Shown here piece after piece: positions 1-13,044 of a DNA stretch of 64,000 bases. How positions within the stretch are numbered: the stretch's first letter is position 1; every line of letters begins with the position of its first letter. The position numbers and the translations under genes were made by a program. The notes under the pieces were generated by a model, which saw nothing but the letters and a program-made list of their open reading frames with translations, was not told the DNA's origin and did no database searches. Origin of the DNA: Cordia subcordata (taxonomy: Eukaryota > Streptophyta > Magnoliopsida > Boraginales > Cordiaceae); NCBI GenBank assembly GCA_028554755.1, contig JAPTOF010000003.1, forward strand, positions 28,815,501 to 28,879,500. The letters run 5' to 3'.

Positions 1-3000
1 TAAATTGCCCCCTGGTTGGAGTGAGTTCAAAAATCACCTCAAACACAAGCAACAGGAGATGACAATGAAAAACTTAATCCTGCGGCTTAGAATTGAGGAA
101 GAAAATCGTTCAACTAGCAAATGGGGCATGCATGGTGGAATGAAATCCAAGGCCCACATGGTGGAACATGGTTTAAATCCCAATAAAAAGAGAAAGTTCA
201 CCAGTCAAGCTAATCGTGGGCAAAAGGAAGATAGCATCGGGAAACCCAAAGCTGACAAGAAGCAGTTCAATGGGACGTGTTATATCTGTGACAAAACTGG
301 TCACAAGGCAAAGGATTGCAGGTTGCGCAAGAGAAAAGCCTTAGCAAATGTCGTGGAAGACCTAGAAGGCGACGTGTCTAATCTAAATATCTTAGCAGTG
401 GTGTCAGAAGTGAACATGGTGGGTAATCCTAAACAATGGTTCATTGACACAGGGGCTACTAGACACGTTTGTTCTGAGAAAAGGCTATTCTCTTCCTACA
501 CAGCTAACACCGGGGAAGAAGTCTTGTACATGGGAAATTCTGCAACTTCCCAAGTGGTAGGTACAGGAATTGTGGTTCTAGAGATGACCTCTGGCATGAA
601 GCTGACACTTAAGAATGTTCTGCATGTTCTTGAGATTAGGAAAAATCTAGTGTCCGGTTCTTTGTTAGGTAAAGCCGGACTCTCTATGTTGTTTAGTGCT
701 GATAAAGTTGTAATCAAGAAGGGATATGATTTTGTGGGTAAGGGCTATCTCCATGAGGGGATGTATAAGCTAAGTTTTGGAGTCCAGATCCCAAAAGGAA
801 ATGTAACTGCTGGGCCTTCTGGCCAGAATGAGATTAATAAAATTGTTCCTTCTGCTTACTTCTTTGAATCTCCTACTTTATGGCATGAGAGGTTGGGACA
901 TGTAAACTTTGATTCTCTAAACAAACTTGTAAAAATGGGACTAATCCATGGAGTGGATTTTTCTAATCATAAAAAATGTGAAGTTTGTGTAGAATCAAAA
1001 TTAACGAGAACTTCTTTCAAATCTGTAGAAAGAACCACAGAACCTCTTGGATTAATTCATAGTGATATTTGTGATCTAAAATTTGTGCAAACAAAAGGCG
1101 GTAAAAAATATTTTATAACTTTTATCGATGATAGCACAAGGTATTATTATGTATATTTACTAAGATCCAAAGATGAGGCTTTGGAGGCTTTTAAACAATA
1201 CCAAGTTGAGGTGGAAAATCAACTAGGTAAGAAGATCAAAACTTTGAGAAGTGATAGGGGTGGAGAATACGTATATCCTTTTGAAGCTTATTGTCTTTGA
1301 ACAAGGAATAATACACCAAACAACAGCTTCTTATTCTCCACAACAAAATGGGGTTGCTGAACGCAAAAATAGAACTCTCAAAGAAATGATGAACGCCTTG
1401 TTGATAAATTCTGGTCTACCTCAGAACTTGTGGGGGAAGCAGTCTTGACTGCAAATCATGTTTTGAATAAAATACCCCACAAGAAACTAGAAAAAACACC
1501 GTATGAATTGTGGAAAGGTAGACCACCTTCATACAAATATTTAAGAGTGTGGGGCTGTCTAGCTAAAGTAGGAGTTCCTACTCCTAAAATGGTCAAAATA
1601 GGACCAAAGACGGTTGACTGTATTTTCATTGGATATGCGCAGAACAGTGCTGTGTATAGATTTCTTGTACATAAATCAGAAATTTCTGACATTCACGAGA
1701 ATACAATAATTGAATCTCGAAATGCTGAGTTTTTTGAGACGACGTTTCCATATAAAGGGTCAAAAGAATCAAATTCTTTTGAACCCGGTTCATCTAAAAG
1801 GGGTCTTGACCATTCAGATGTAGATAAAGAGGCTCTGACTCATGAACCTAGACGTAGTAAAGGGCAAGAACCTCTACGTCTTTCGGCCCGACTTTATAAC
1901 ATTTATGTTAGAAAGTGAGCCCAGAACTTTCAAGGAAGCTATGTCTACTCCTGAGGCACCTCTTTGGCAAGAGGCGGTGAATAGTGAAATTGAGTCTATC
2001 ATGCACAACCATACTTGGGAATTAGTGGATCTACCTCTTGGAAATAAGCCTTTAGGGTGTAAATGGATTTTCAGAAGGAAGATGAAGGCAGATGGATCAA
2101 TAGACAAATATAAGGCCCGATTGGTTATAAAAGGCTATAATCAAAAGGAGGGTATAGATTATTTTGACACGTATTCACCGGTAACTAGAATTACATCTAT
2201 TCGAATGTTGATAGCTATTGCAACTATATATAGTTTGGAGATACATCAAATGGATGTAAAAACGGCTTTCTTGAACGGAGATCTAAAAGAGGAGATCTAT
2301 ATGGAACAACCTGAAAGGTTTGTAGTTCCAGGTCAAGAGAAAAAAGTGTGTAAGCTTGTGAAATCTCTTTACGGTTTAAAACAAGCACCTAAGCAATGGC
2401 ATGAGAAATTTGATCAAGTCATGCTTATAAATGGGTTCAAAATCAACGAGTGTGACAAGTGTGTTTATTGAAAGGAACAGATCAAAATTTTTTCATTGTT
2501 TGCCTTTATGTAGACGACATGCTTATTATGGGAAAGAATAATGAAGCGCTTGTGCCTACAAAGAAGATGCTCTCCCAAAATTTTGAAATGAAAGACATGG
2601 GTGTTGCCGGTGTAATCCTGGGCATAAAAATCATTAAAACACCTGAAGGTCTAGCCTTGTCTCAATCTCATTACATCGAGAAAATACTGAACAAGCATAA
2701 TAACGGTGACATCGGGATTGCAAAGACTCCTTTAGATGTAAGTGTACATCTAAGGAAAAATACAAGTGAAGGGGTATCTCAATTGGAGTATTCCCGGATC
2801 ATTGGGAGTCTAATATACGTTATGAACTGTATAAGACCCGACATAGCCTGCGCTATGAATAGGCTAAGTAGATACACTAGTAATCCAAGTCAAGAACATT
2901 GGGTTGCACTAATCAGGGTCTTAAGATACTTGAGATACACCATGAAATACGCGTTGCACTATACTACTTTTCCAGCTGTGTTAGAAGAATATAGTGACGC

Positions 3001-3450
3001 GAATTGGATATCAGACACAAAAGACTCAAGATCCACAAGTGGATACGTCTTTACCTTAGCTGGAGCAGTTGTGTCATGGAAGTCCTCTAAGCAGACATGT
3101 ATAGCCAGATCCACTATGGAGTCTGAATTTATTGCTTTAGACAAAGCTGAAGAAGAAGCAGAATGGCTTCGACAATTCTTAGAGGACGTTCCATGTTGGT
3201 CAAAATCAGAGGCCGTTAGTATTCATCGTGATAGTCAATCGATTGGCGGGCACAAAGTGTTATGTATAATGGTAAGTCTAGGCATATATGCCATAGACAT
3301 CACACTGTTAAGCAGTTGCTCTCAAATGGGATTATTACTTTAGATTATGTAAAGTCTAAGGATAATGTTGCGGATCCACTCATCAAAGGTGTAAATAGAG
3401 AGCAAGTTCTTAAGTTGTCGAGTGGAATGGGTCTTAAGCCTATAGAGTAA
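1..3450 (+). pseudogene. Copia gag-pol polyprotein, frame-broken
   Basis: The first frame (to 1300) holds the gag C-terminus, a CCHC zinc knuckle (CYICDKTGHKAKDC, about 286-327), the aspartic protease site FIDTGATRHVC (about 440-475), the integrase zinc-binding region (about 880-1000) and the first part of the integrase core. Reading then shifts near 1290 and again near 1440 to finish the integrase. It shifts near 1905 into the reverse transcriptase (KARLVIKGY, MDVKTAFLNGDL), near 2465 into the YVDDM catalytic box, and near 3260 into the RNase H tail, ending at LKPIE and a stop at 3450. At least five frame changes in 3.4 kb show neutral decay. Frame breaks were placed by where conserved copia motifs resume. 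Confidence 0.95.
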
Positions 3451-4044
3451 CTAAAAGGTCATTATAATTGTCAACCCTACCTCGCTGACAGGAGATCCCT
3501 GAATCTTGGTTCAAAGGGGAAACTGGATTATGTATGACTTTATTCAAGCACTGTGGGGGCATAAGCCTCCTTTACCCATTCCTATGACAAGCAGACAGTG
3601 CAGCCTGTGGGGTATAGGATAAGCTTAGCTTTTAATGATCTTTGTAGCTTGGGAAAACCAAGTGGAGTATAGCAGGATACTCTTCACGAAGAATCACCTA
3701 TATGAGTAAGGAGGGGCCACTCCTAAGAGAATTGTAGGCTAAATTCTCTGAGTACTCATGAATACCGGGAGTTGTTCAGGGCCAAAATGAACACAACCGT
3801 GAGAACTAAAAGTGTATTAAGAGATGCTGTGTGTATGCTATTGTCTTGATTTACACTAAAACTGAACAGTTCAAAACATCCAGTCCACTGGTCAGCGAGT
3901 AAATTTGATGGTATACACTAAGGAAGGTTCAAAGCCAAAAGTTACCTATCCTGAGGCAATATTTCTTTCCGGACTCTCTCTTGCATTTGCATTTGCATTT
4001 GCATATTTGCATAGTAGTCAGCTAATTTTCATTCATGTGGGGAA
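3451..4044 (+). other. Copia 3' spacer and polypurine tract
   Basis: Non-coding stretch between the end of RNase H and the LTR. It ends in a purine-rich tract (ATGTGGGGAA, 4035-4044) directly before the LTR's TG, which is the plus-strand priming site expected in an LTR element. A small TGCATT-type repeat lies at about 3979-4008. No gene seen. Confidence 0.7.
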
Positions 4045-5043
4045 TGTTAGTTTAGAATGCTTTAACATGAGGTCAAAGCAATATTGACTTAATTTTTGAG
4101 TTAAGTCCTGCACGTCAAAAAGGGTCGGTAGTTGATATCGTTACGTTCCTTGTTTCGAGTGGATTAACATGATATATTTACATGTTAGAAACAGATTAAA
4201 GGTGAATGAGAAATTAGCAACCAAAGTTGAATGTGTTACTAGTTTGATTGTTAGATTTGGTTGTCTGTGGGTTTGTATCCCACATAGGAAAACCATTAAA
4301 CTTTTCTCACTTTATATATAGCTTCCTTTATGAGGTGTGCCAGCGAGGCATATGGAGAGAAGACTATACATGTTGGGCATGGTACTAAACCCAACACACG
4401 CGCGTACGCCCGCCCGCACCGCACGACCCGGCCAGGTCCGGGGACGCAGCGCGGGTGGGGGTGTGGCACGGATTTTCACTCCGGTTTGTATTTTTTTTTG
4501 GAAAAACTCAAACACCTGAAGATTTTGAAGAGGACGTAACTGATACATTAAAGCTCGGGATTTACTCTTTAGCACGTTTTGCTTATTGGCATCAGGTGAG
4601 CTTATTTCTTGGACGTTTTTGACTGTTGGAGGGACAGGGTTTAACGCTCCCTTAATTGCTTTTTGCTGGCTGCTCCTCTTTGCTCCACTATATATAGCCG
4701 TGTCCAAAAGGAACTATATACCCAAGCATTCCCGTGTTAGCACATAGCGTACTTTTATAAGCATTCTGCTAGTCTTATTTCCTTCATATAGAGAGAGTCC
4801 TACGTTTCTTGTTCGCCGGCTCTTGCTTCGGTGTGCTACCATAGTCAAGAGGTATAGTCGTTGTATCCTGGGAAGGATACGCCATAACCTTTAGCACCGT
4901 ATGAAGGGACGTAAATCCTTTAAGGAAATCGTGTATCTCGAGCCTCGACTAATTTCGTTTATTCTTGCTTATTCGTTATTTTTAGTTCAGTTTCTATTTG
5001 CCTTGTTATTATTTCTGCTTTATTTTATTACTAGTTTCTAACA
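4045..5043 (+). repeat. 3' LTR of the copia element (999 bp)
   Basis: It starts TGTTAG and ends CTAACA, a perfect 6-bp inverted terminal pair. It follows the polypurine tract and the end of the polyprotein. Two TATA-like boxes are visible, TTTATATATAG at about 4311-4321 and CTATATATAG at about 4688-4697. Between them is a short GC-rich island (about 4395-4470) that contrasts with the AT-rich surroundings. The small open frames crossing this LTR are not genes. Confidence 0.85.
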
Positions 5044-6463
5044 GAACATTTAATTCCTATGAGCTTCATTATTTTCCTTGCATCCTCAACAAGAAACATG
5101 GGAAATCCTTCAACTCAAAGTCGCTTAATTCGCTTTCAGCTTACTCTCTCACCGGTCACCCACTTTCTGCTTCATTTAAGTCCCGATGGCCCTCAGAAAT
5201 AGACAAAGCTAGCCCTAGATATTAATCCCATTAAAGTTGAATTCCTTACGTCCAGCACTACACCATGCACAGAATATGCTACTTAATTCAATAGGGAGGG
5301 ACCCAAAAATTTCATACTTCAATGACAATGCCATGCTTTCTAACTTGCAGCTTTTTATGTACATGACGTTTATTCTGGCATAATGAAGGATGAAGACACA
5401 AAGAAAGCAATCGAAAATCAAATCTCCTATCTGGTAAAAAGATCTCATTCGCGATATAATGCGTCTAAACATCATTTTTATTGTATATATGCGCAATTGA
5501 CATGTTAAAAGAAGAAGGAAGTAAAATTGCTTGTGGTTTTGACATACCCAATGAATATTAATTCACGTAAAAAGTCATAAATAAATTATGAAAATATTAA
5601 ACCAATACCGAAGATCAATATCTCGTGTGACAAAAGGATTATAGAAGCGTGGCGAAAGAAAATCTTTCTTTGGGAGTGATGGAGACTCATTATGCCGTAT
5701 CCACATCGTTACGTTATATATTTCTCTGTAGCGCACTTCACAAAGATGATGGAGAGGCTAATAAATGTGGCCAATCACATAATAAGCTGTCTCGTAAGGA
5801 TTTCTGTCGGCATCTTCTTTTGTGCATAAAATCAACATGAAAGTGAGGGACAGGTAACTGAATTGACACTTGGGTTGCTTGCTACATTAAATTAAAAACC
5901 CCATACATTGCTTTAAAGATTGGGTTACATTTGACTAGCTTGACAGCTAATCTCAGCCGTCGATTCCATGTTAATGCACCTAGAGGACTTTGGTCTACCT
6001 AAAGTCAAGTTTGGGGCAAGCTTCTTTGATGGCAATGGAAACTTTTGGAAGCTCATCACATGGTTTTGGGCCCGTCTCTATAATAGAGAATCTAGTGAAG
6101 TTCCCATCTCTAGCTAGCTAGCTATTATGCGATGCCTCAGGCTTTTTTTCTCATATGGATGTTATTCTTGGTAATCCCTTTTTTTTCTTTTTCTTTTTTA
6201 AGAACAAAAAAAAAAAACAACAGCCCTCAGAATTAAAACCAATTTGTATGGTTGTTAAGTAGGGTTATTTTTAATTTCGAGACAAAAATTAATGACATCA
6301 TTGGGAATTGAGTGACTCATAATACAAAAATATTAAAGAATTTTAAGATATTTTAATTAAAATGTTCATGTCGAACGACTCATATGGTGATCCTAAGAGT
6401 CTCTTTTCTTTCTGATGCGATACGGATAATTCCTTCCACTTCATTAGATAACTTGATTACTTT
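5044..6463. other. Intergenic, no gene recognised
   Basis: Only short frames without recognisable motifs. It includes a small AGCT run at about 6113-6123 and T-rich and A-rich runs at about 6177-6219. Nothing further can be supported. Confidence 0.6.
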
Positions 6464-7438
6464 TGTTGGCCAATGAAGGAGTTGTGATGTCTTTCAAGAT
6501 AGATGACAGATACGCTTACTTTAGATATGACGGATGCGTGCCCCTTGGAGATGATGGCAGACGCGTCCCCTTTGGGTACAGCAGACGCATGCCCCTTGGA
6601 GGTGACGATAGATGTGTGTCTCTCGGGTACAGCAGATGTGTGCCCCTTGGAGATGATGACGGACGCATGCCCCTTGGGTATGGTGGATGCGTGCCCCTTG
6701 GATGTGACGGTGGACGTGTGCCCCTTGGAGGTGACAATGGACGCGTGAGCTGAGAGTCTGCTTATACATGCGGGAGTGACGAGTGGTCTTAGAAACATGC
6801 CCACGTTAATAGAATGAGTCAACCTCTAAGTTATTAGTGGAAGGAGTTAACGGTGAACGCATGGACCACGAGTCCATCTGTGCCTGTGTAGTAGATGGGT
6901 ACATCTTCCTGCAAGAAGAAGAAGAATATGCGAGGCTATTCCCCGTTGTACCTCGGACAATCAAGTTAGTTCACAAGTCCCATGGGTTTATGTAGATTAA
7001 CTTGAAGCTATGAATATGCTATGAATGTGTTCATGAATGTTTAGAGAGAGCTCTCACCATTACCTACTTATTTTGCAGGGTATGGCTTAGTATTTATAGG
7101 CGATAAGGCTTAAGACCCGAAGTTTTCCCCAAGTAGCATGCTGATTAGGCTTCTCTTGGACATGATATGGCATCCTTAACTATTTAGAGGATGAAAGGCC
7201 TTTGCCACGTTGATGACTCGCTCTAGGTGGAATCGTAGAGCTTGGATCCACCCTCCTTATGCTCTTAGCGACCCTGTGGAAGAAGGGAATGTTTCTTATG
7301 CATCTTCAAGAAACATTCAATGGCATATGCGCACAAACTTTACTTCGAGTTAGTGATGTGGACCCGTAGCCTACGGGTCCGCCTTCAAGCTCCATTAGGC
7401 AGACCCATGTACCAAAGGTCTGCCCCCTCTCCTAAACA
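6464..7438 (-). repeat. Candidate LTR (minus strand) of a decayed LTR element
   Basis: Read on the minus strand, this block starts TGTTTAGG just after a purine tract (AAGGGGGAG, complement of 7439-7447) and ends GGCCAACA. This gives the TGTT...AACA ends of an LTR. A TATA box (TATAAATA, complement of 7091-7098) sits about 340 bases in, as in a U3 promoter. No retroelement coding sequence was found beside it, and no target duplication is visible. The call rests on end structure and the TATA box only. Confidence 0.4.
6531..6745. repeat. Minisatellite with alternating 27- and 24-bp units
   Basis: The core CCCCTTGG (with variants) recurs at about 6541, 6568, 6592, 6619, 6643, 6670, 6694 and 6721, so spacings alternate 27, 24, 27, 24, 27, 24, 27. 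The higher-order period is 51 bp. Because 51 is divisible by three, several frames on both strands stay open and give repeated peptides such as GHAS-type repeats on the minus strand. These frames are best read as a by-product of the period, not as a protein. The array lies within the candidate LTR. Confidence 0.85.
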
Positions 7439-7987
7439 CTCCCCCTTGATGCCACCTGTTGCAATCTGATTGGAGGGGAAATTTTTTATCCCTATTTCTT
7501 TCATTTTACACATCAATTATCATTAAGTTAATCCTTTGCCGAATAAGTTATGAGCTTAAAGCAACATGGTTGGTACGTTATCGGTCATCAACTCCAATTT
7601 TGCTGCATGTTTAATTTTCTCTTAAAAAGAAAAAGGAAAAAAAGAGGACATTGTTAAAGAGGCTTCATTGGAGGTGGTTAGTAAAGGAAGTGAAAAACTT
7701 GAAAATTCGAAAAAGAGGATGGCCAGAGAAAACATCGTGTCTCTAAACTTGGAGCTTTTCTTGATTGTGACATGCCAACGTTTCCATCTGTTTCTCGCAT
7801 GCAACTGTAATAGTTGCAGTCATGAATGTCCAAGAATTAATGAAAAACCATCATCATCATCATCATTTCCAAACAGCCAATACGAGAGAACATCTACATG
7901 GTCTGATATGCCATGATTGAAAATGTTGATCCCTTTTCCGAATTTTCCTCTTCTCCTTTTGGGGTTGGGGTTGGCAAATGCCTCTAA
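7439..7987. other. Intergenic, no gene recognised
   Basis: If the neighbouring LTR call is right, the first part could be residual internal sequence of that element, but no retroelement motif is visible. A short (CAT)n run lies at about 7847-7864. Open frames here are short and featureless. Confidence 0.5.
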
Positions 7988-8215
7988 GGGCCTGTTTGGA
8001 TTGACTTTTTTTCAAGAAAAAATACTTTTTTTCTTAAAAAAGTTACATTAAATATGCAATAATTATTTGATTTGGCTTCCAAAAAAGTTAAAACTCTGAA
8101 AAAAGCTCAAATACAGCTTTTTTTAGAAGCCAGAATTTTCAGCTTCTCCAAAAAAGTTATTTTTCAAAAGCTGTTAAAAAAAACGCTTTTAAAAAAAGCC
8201 AATCCAAACGAGCCC
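7988..8215. mobile_element. PIF/Harbinger (Tourist-like) MITE, copy A
   Basis: The 228-bp element has terminal inverted repeats GGGCCTGTTTGGATTG and CAATCCAAACGAGCCC, flanked on both sides by TAA. Its interior is AT-rich and partly palindromic (AAAGCTTTT-type arms). Related copies lie at 40646-40858, 54523-54749 and 60214-60419. A 3-bp TAA/TTA duplication with these ends is typical of Tourist-like MITEs mobilised by PIF/Harbinger transposases. Confidence 0.85.
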
Positions 8216-9204
8216 TAAGATGGTCAAAAGCACATCCTCATGGAGCCGCTTTTATTTGAATTTAGATATCCTTATAATCTTATATAATATGAAGAAAATC
8301 AAACAAAAATTTGAACTTTTCGGCCTATTTTATTATAATTATATTATCAGTTTAGAATCGTTAAAGCTCTTTAGCTCATCATATTATAATTTAGTGAAGA
8401 TATCCAACTCTGTATTTGGATTGAAAGATGGCGACCCTGTTCATTAATTGTTGGCGGCGTTCACGAATGATCTCCATTGAGAAAATAGCAACGAAACATC
8501 CAAACCAAGGCAGATACTTCAAGCGAGACCATAATCCAAAAATTGTCGTTGGGATTCTCGTTCCAACTTTGAGTGTACTCACAGAACTTGGAATACTACT
8601 ACTAAGAACTGCTTGCCTTTAACTTGAGTTTCTAACATTCATCATAATCTTGCTTATTTGACTATAACGTGCACCCTACTGGGTTGGTTACTATTCTTGA
8701 TGATTATATTCTCAGAAAGTAACATCTGCAGACTGCAGAGTTCCTAATTTTGACGCTCCTCCTTCCCCCCCCCCCCCCCCCCCGCGGAGCTCTAAAAGAC
8801 AACCACTCGCCATGACCAAAAAGGCAACATTCTAGGACTAAAATATCAATCTAGCTCCACTGAAGTACTAAATTGCGTATTTTAACTTGCACATAACAAA
8901 AATCCAAAGTCTGCCCCATATATATTCATGTATACACAACCATGCAAGAAAGGTGGACATGAATGAAAGGAGAACAAGGTCAGCAATGGCATGCATGTAT
9001 GCAACAACAGACAGCAAGAAAGAGCCAAAGATTTCCCATTGGATATAGAAGTAAAATAGACTTTAGCATTCACAAGATTCTGTAAAATCTTTTTCCTCCC
9101 ACGATATTTTCTGTATGGTTAAATTGTTTCCCTAAAGTTTGCATAAGAGGTCTATCTACAAACTTGTACTCTTGATTCTGGGACTTGCAGGGGGCCATTT
9201 CGAC
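8216..9204. other. Intergenic and 3' flank of the hnRNP U-like gene
   Basis: Contains a homopolymer C run at about 8766-8783 followed by GCGGAGC, and small frames without motifs. The right part (about 8870-9204) is the likely 3' untranslated region of the minus-strand gene ending at 9205. Confidence 0.5.
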
Positions 9205-12200
9205 TCAGTAGTACCCTGGACGAGGCGGACCATATCCTTGAGGCGGCTGCCTATGTGTGGGGAAGTTTCCATAGGGAGGCCCTCGAGTTGGAGTTGCATA
9301 AGAATCTGCAAATTTTAGTGAAGCAATAAGGGAAAAGAACTTTGTTATTTCCTTCATCATGCTGCCAAATAACCATAAATAGTAATCATGCCAACAGTCC
9401 TGCAGTAATTCATCCTCTTGGACTAATTGATGTGAAAAGCACAAGGGTTAGAGACTCAAATCAACTAGCCTTAGCTCACGGTAAAGTGAAAGGGACTCAA
9501 TAGGCACAACTCGTGGGAGATGAGAAGTTTATGCTAGTGTCAAGCAAAACAAAGCACCTCAACAATCAGATTAAGAGGGGCGGTGGGAGAATGACTCCCC
9601 AGGCAGGTTTTGTGTGTCAACTAACAAATACGGCAAGAGTAACAATCTTAATGCACTCGCAGAGTTAAGTAATTTGTTTAAGTAACTCACCATGTGGCAT
9701 CGGTATATTAGACTGAAATGCAGGTTCTCTTTGAGCTGATAGATGTGATGGACCGACTCCTGGCCTACTGGCATATGCTTCTTGTCTGTTGTATACAAAT
9801 GGGGGCGGTCTTTGATAGGATTCACTTGTGCTGCGTCCGTAGGTACCAGCTGTACTATTGAAAAAGCATTTTCTGTCCTCAACGCCAGTGTGGCTTTGGG
9901 GATGAGTACCTGATCCAAAACCCTGATAGTGTCCACTGCTCATACCCACTGTACTTCCCATAGCATTTGAAATCCCACTGTAGTCTCCATAACAATTGAA
10001 ATCATCCCGAAGATGATAGCCGAAAGAGCTAGCCTCAGGAGCTCCCAATGGCATCTGAGGTGAGTACGAAGGTGTCCAATGTGCACTAAATCCTGAGTGA
10101 TGGCAAATTCCATGAGAAAAACGAGAAACATTATATTTGGAGAAAGCATCTGCTCTTTGGATATAGAAGGGAAACATAACCTGGTAAACTTCCTCCGCTA
10201 TGCACGGATGGGCTACTATATGGACGATTAGATGTTTCACGTGGATGTTGCATCGAAGAACCACTGGAAGCCTGGGCAGAACTTTCACGGGAATAAGAGG
10301 AAAGCACCTTCAATTTGAGACTTGCTTTCATCTCCTCCAAGTATTTCTGTGACTCTGTTCTGCTGAGTTCTGGAAACCAAACCTAGAAGAAACAGAAAAG
10401 TTGTAAATTGCATTCTTTTCTTCTTTATATATATATATATAAAATATATGTATGTATGTATATATATGTATATATTTATATTGTCGGGGTGGGGAAAGAT
10501 AAAGAGGTAAAAATTGGTTCTATACAATCATTTACCTCATCGAAATACTCATCCGTTCCATGCATATCCTTGCTCATGGGTAAAACAAAATTAGCTACCA
10601 CAGAAAATAAGAGGTTATAATCATAACAAAAGGATATGATCACAAGAGCAGAAAAAATTATCTAAGATACTGTTTGTCAGACTGCAGTGTCAATCTATAG
10701 GTACCTAACATCTCATTTACCGCTTCAGCAGGCACCTCCTTTCCCATTTCTTTAAATCTCTTATCAGCACGAATTTTTAGCTCATCTGGTTTGGGAAAAA
10801 TTACAACTGCAATCTGACAAAGACATATTACACATGAGGAAAGGAATTGCCCAATCAAATTTAGACCAACATGAGGGCCCTCATATGTTGTCATCCATCA
10901 TAATTATACAACAGAAGTAAATTAGAAACATAACGACTACCTTCCGATAGCTAGCAAAAGGCTTTAGTTTGCGTTTACGTGCACTCTTATACACATTTGT
11001 TTGGTCAATAATGAAATTACGAGGCAATCTGGAAGCCCTGGAAAGAAGAGTATTAAAGATTCCAGTAGCCCGGTCCATTAAGCGCTCAAATCTTTCACCA
11101 TAATTATGCTTACGTAGCAGGCCAGGAACCTGTAAGGTAGTAGAAGTATAATCAGGCAGTTCATGGTAAGTACATGCTAGTTATAATGATCATTCAAATT
11201 AAGCACAACAAAAAGAAAGAAACTTGTTAGGTTGAAAAGTAAACCTTCATCTGGTCCAGTGCTAAATTCGTCCCGAGCAGCATATATCGCTTTTCTGGAT
11301 GGTCCTTCACCCACTTCTCAGCCCAAGTAGTCTTGCCAGAAGCGGGCAGTCCTACCATCATCATCAACTCACAATCACTTAGATTCGAGAAGGTGGGACC
11401 CAAAATTGCACTTCCATCTTCAGGGGCAGAAGCCCAAGGTTTGTAGCCTTGTTCAGGAACTAGTCCATCTTCAACACTGAACTGCAATTGAACAACTACA
11501 TTTTTTAGCAAAATATGAGGAAAAAATGCTGATCCCCATCTTAGACTTTTAGTTGAAGAATCCACCACGCTAAAACCACCAGGACCTGCATGAAAATTCT
11601 TTGCTACCCCCCACCATTTCCCATTCTTAGAGAAACCAATGGATGCCATAGGTTTACTTTCAAGATCCACACAACAAATTATTGTGTCACCAACCCCATA
11701 TTGCTCACCGTAGTCTAAAAACTTCCCTGCATTTGAAAACTTCCCAGTACCCCCATAACCAAAACTGTGCAGCGTCTCTCCAAGGCTTCCCACAGCATCA
11801 TCCCCTCTAGAGACGCCAACACGACAAACATGCTGCTGGTCTACTGGAGTGTCTTCCATATCAACAGGCTGAGCTGAAATAATTTTGCAACCAAAGCAAT
11901 ACTTCCCTCTACTGATCCCAATAGTGGCCCGTGCACCAGACCAGCAATACGAAAACCCCTGCTCATAGAGCGCCCAACCTTGGAGGCCATTTCCTTGAAT
12001 ATTAAAATCTGGCAGATAGGAGACGGTTTATATCAGAATACATGTAGCTCAAATGAGAATGGATTAAAAGTAAAGAAGCACTTCTAAGGCACTGCAATCA
12101 ATAAACAAGCAAGACAGCAAGACTTCAGAGCAGTCCAAGATCCCCTAATTTTTCAATAAATGACGACAAAGATCGAAGACAAAAGTTTAAGAAAATAAAA

Positions 12201-13044
12201 GGTAATTAGACGATACGGGAGCTGTTGTTCACATCATTACTAAGACAAAGGAACAATCCGCATTATGGATATAACCAATCAGATAATTTGATAGGTACAC
12301 AACACAATAAGATATCTGTTTGATTAACAAAGTTCTCAACTTTCTCTACAAGAACTGAAGTTCAAGAATTCAATAACCAAAATCAACAGTTTGGAACAGA
12401 CATTATAACACGGGAATTGATTAAAGCGATACATGTTTCTACCCCATCATTATGAAAAAATTCAAGAATTCATCCAAATGATAAAGATTTCAAGCACATG
12501 AAGGATATATATCGATGTCAAAGATTAATGCCGTATTACTTTCCCCGCTAATATCCAATTAATTTCCAAAAAACAAGATTAATATTAGCAAAACACATGA
12601 CTCAATACATTTTCTTATTCCATTTAAAAAAAAAAATGAGCTGCAAAAGAAATCAAATTGGACAAGAAACATAAAGTTCTCCTTTCTAAAATACATAAGA
12701 GAATTTAAACGTTTAAATATTGATATTAACATAATCCAACATATATCACAAACAACTAAACGCTATAAAACAAATTATCATCAGTTCAAGAAACGCATAT
12801 ATATGGAGCAAGTTATCAAATTCTTCCAACAAATAAAAAGAACTCTAAACTAAAAACTAATCACAAACACATAAAACAAAAGAAATCCAAAATTTCATCC
12901 ATTACCCAAGTCGCAATCAGCAGGATTGAGGACCACGCGCTGGTTGACATTATATGAAGGTTGAGAAGCAGAGCTCGTCACCTTGGTTTTCTTGGCTTCA
13001 CGGGGCGCGTCGCTTATCGGCATTTCGCGTTTCCAGGAGGCCAT
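9205..13044 (-). CDS. SPRY and P-loop kinase domain protein, hnRNP U-like
   Basis: Eight exons on the minus strand: 12906-13044, 11245-12008, 10941-11129, 10705-10813, 10536-10594, 10382-10594 is not used (true exon 6 is 10181-10382), 9691-10092 and 9205-9305. All have GT-AG introns and the total is 1965 nt, 654 residues. The N-terminus (MASWKREMPISDAP) leads into VVLNPADCDL and a SPRY domain (about 48-227; GLQGWALYEQGFSYCWSG, GISRGKYCFG). An AAA_33-type nucleotide-binding kinase domain follows, with P-loop GLPASGKTT at about 266-274 and FIIDQTNVYKSARKRK downstream. The C-terminal third is rich in Ser, Gly, Tyr and Pro and ends PPRPGYY, a probable disordered RNA-binding tail. Known relatives are heterogeneous nuclear ribonucleoprotein U-like proteins, nuclear RNA binders. 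RNA binding is inferred from the family. The long first intron (12009-12905) is typical of plants. Confidence 0.93.

Larger units (their letters stand above)
1..5043 (+). mobile_element. Ty1/copia LTR retrotransposon, 3' part
   Basis: The window opens inside gag and runs through protease, integrase, reverse transcriptase and RNase H, a non-coding spacer, a purine-rich tract and a 999-bp 3' LTR. Domain order (integrase before reverse transcriptase) defines the copia superfamily. The 5' LTR, primer binding site and the start of gag lie upstream of the window, so the target duplication cannot be checked. The coding part has about five frame breaks, so this copy cannot move by itself. I did not assign a copia lineage. 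Confidence 0.95.

Noticed and set aside
4312..4707. A 131-codon minus-strand frame in the LTR
   Set aside because: It lies wholly in the retrotransposon LTR, crosses both TATA boxes and has no domain.
6457..6822. A 121-codon minus-strand frame of GHAS-type repeats
   Set aside because: Several frames are open because the 51-bp period is divisible by three. No start context, homologue or splice structure supports it.
8766..8783. Poly-C tract (others: poly-G near 18700 and 25937, poly-C near 42122)
   Set aside because: Homopolymers of this kind are common in plant genomes and prone to sequencing error. No function can be claimed.
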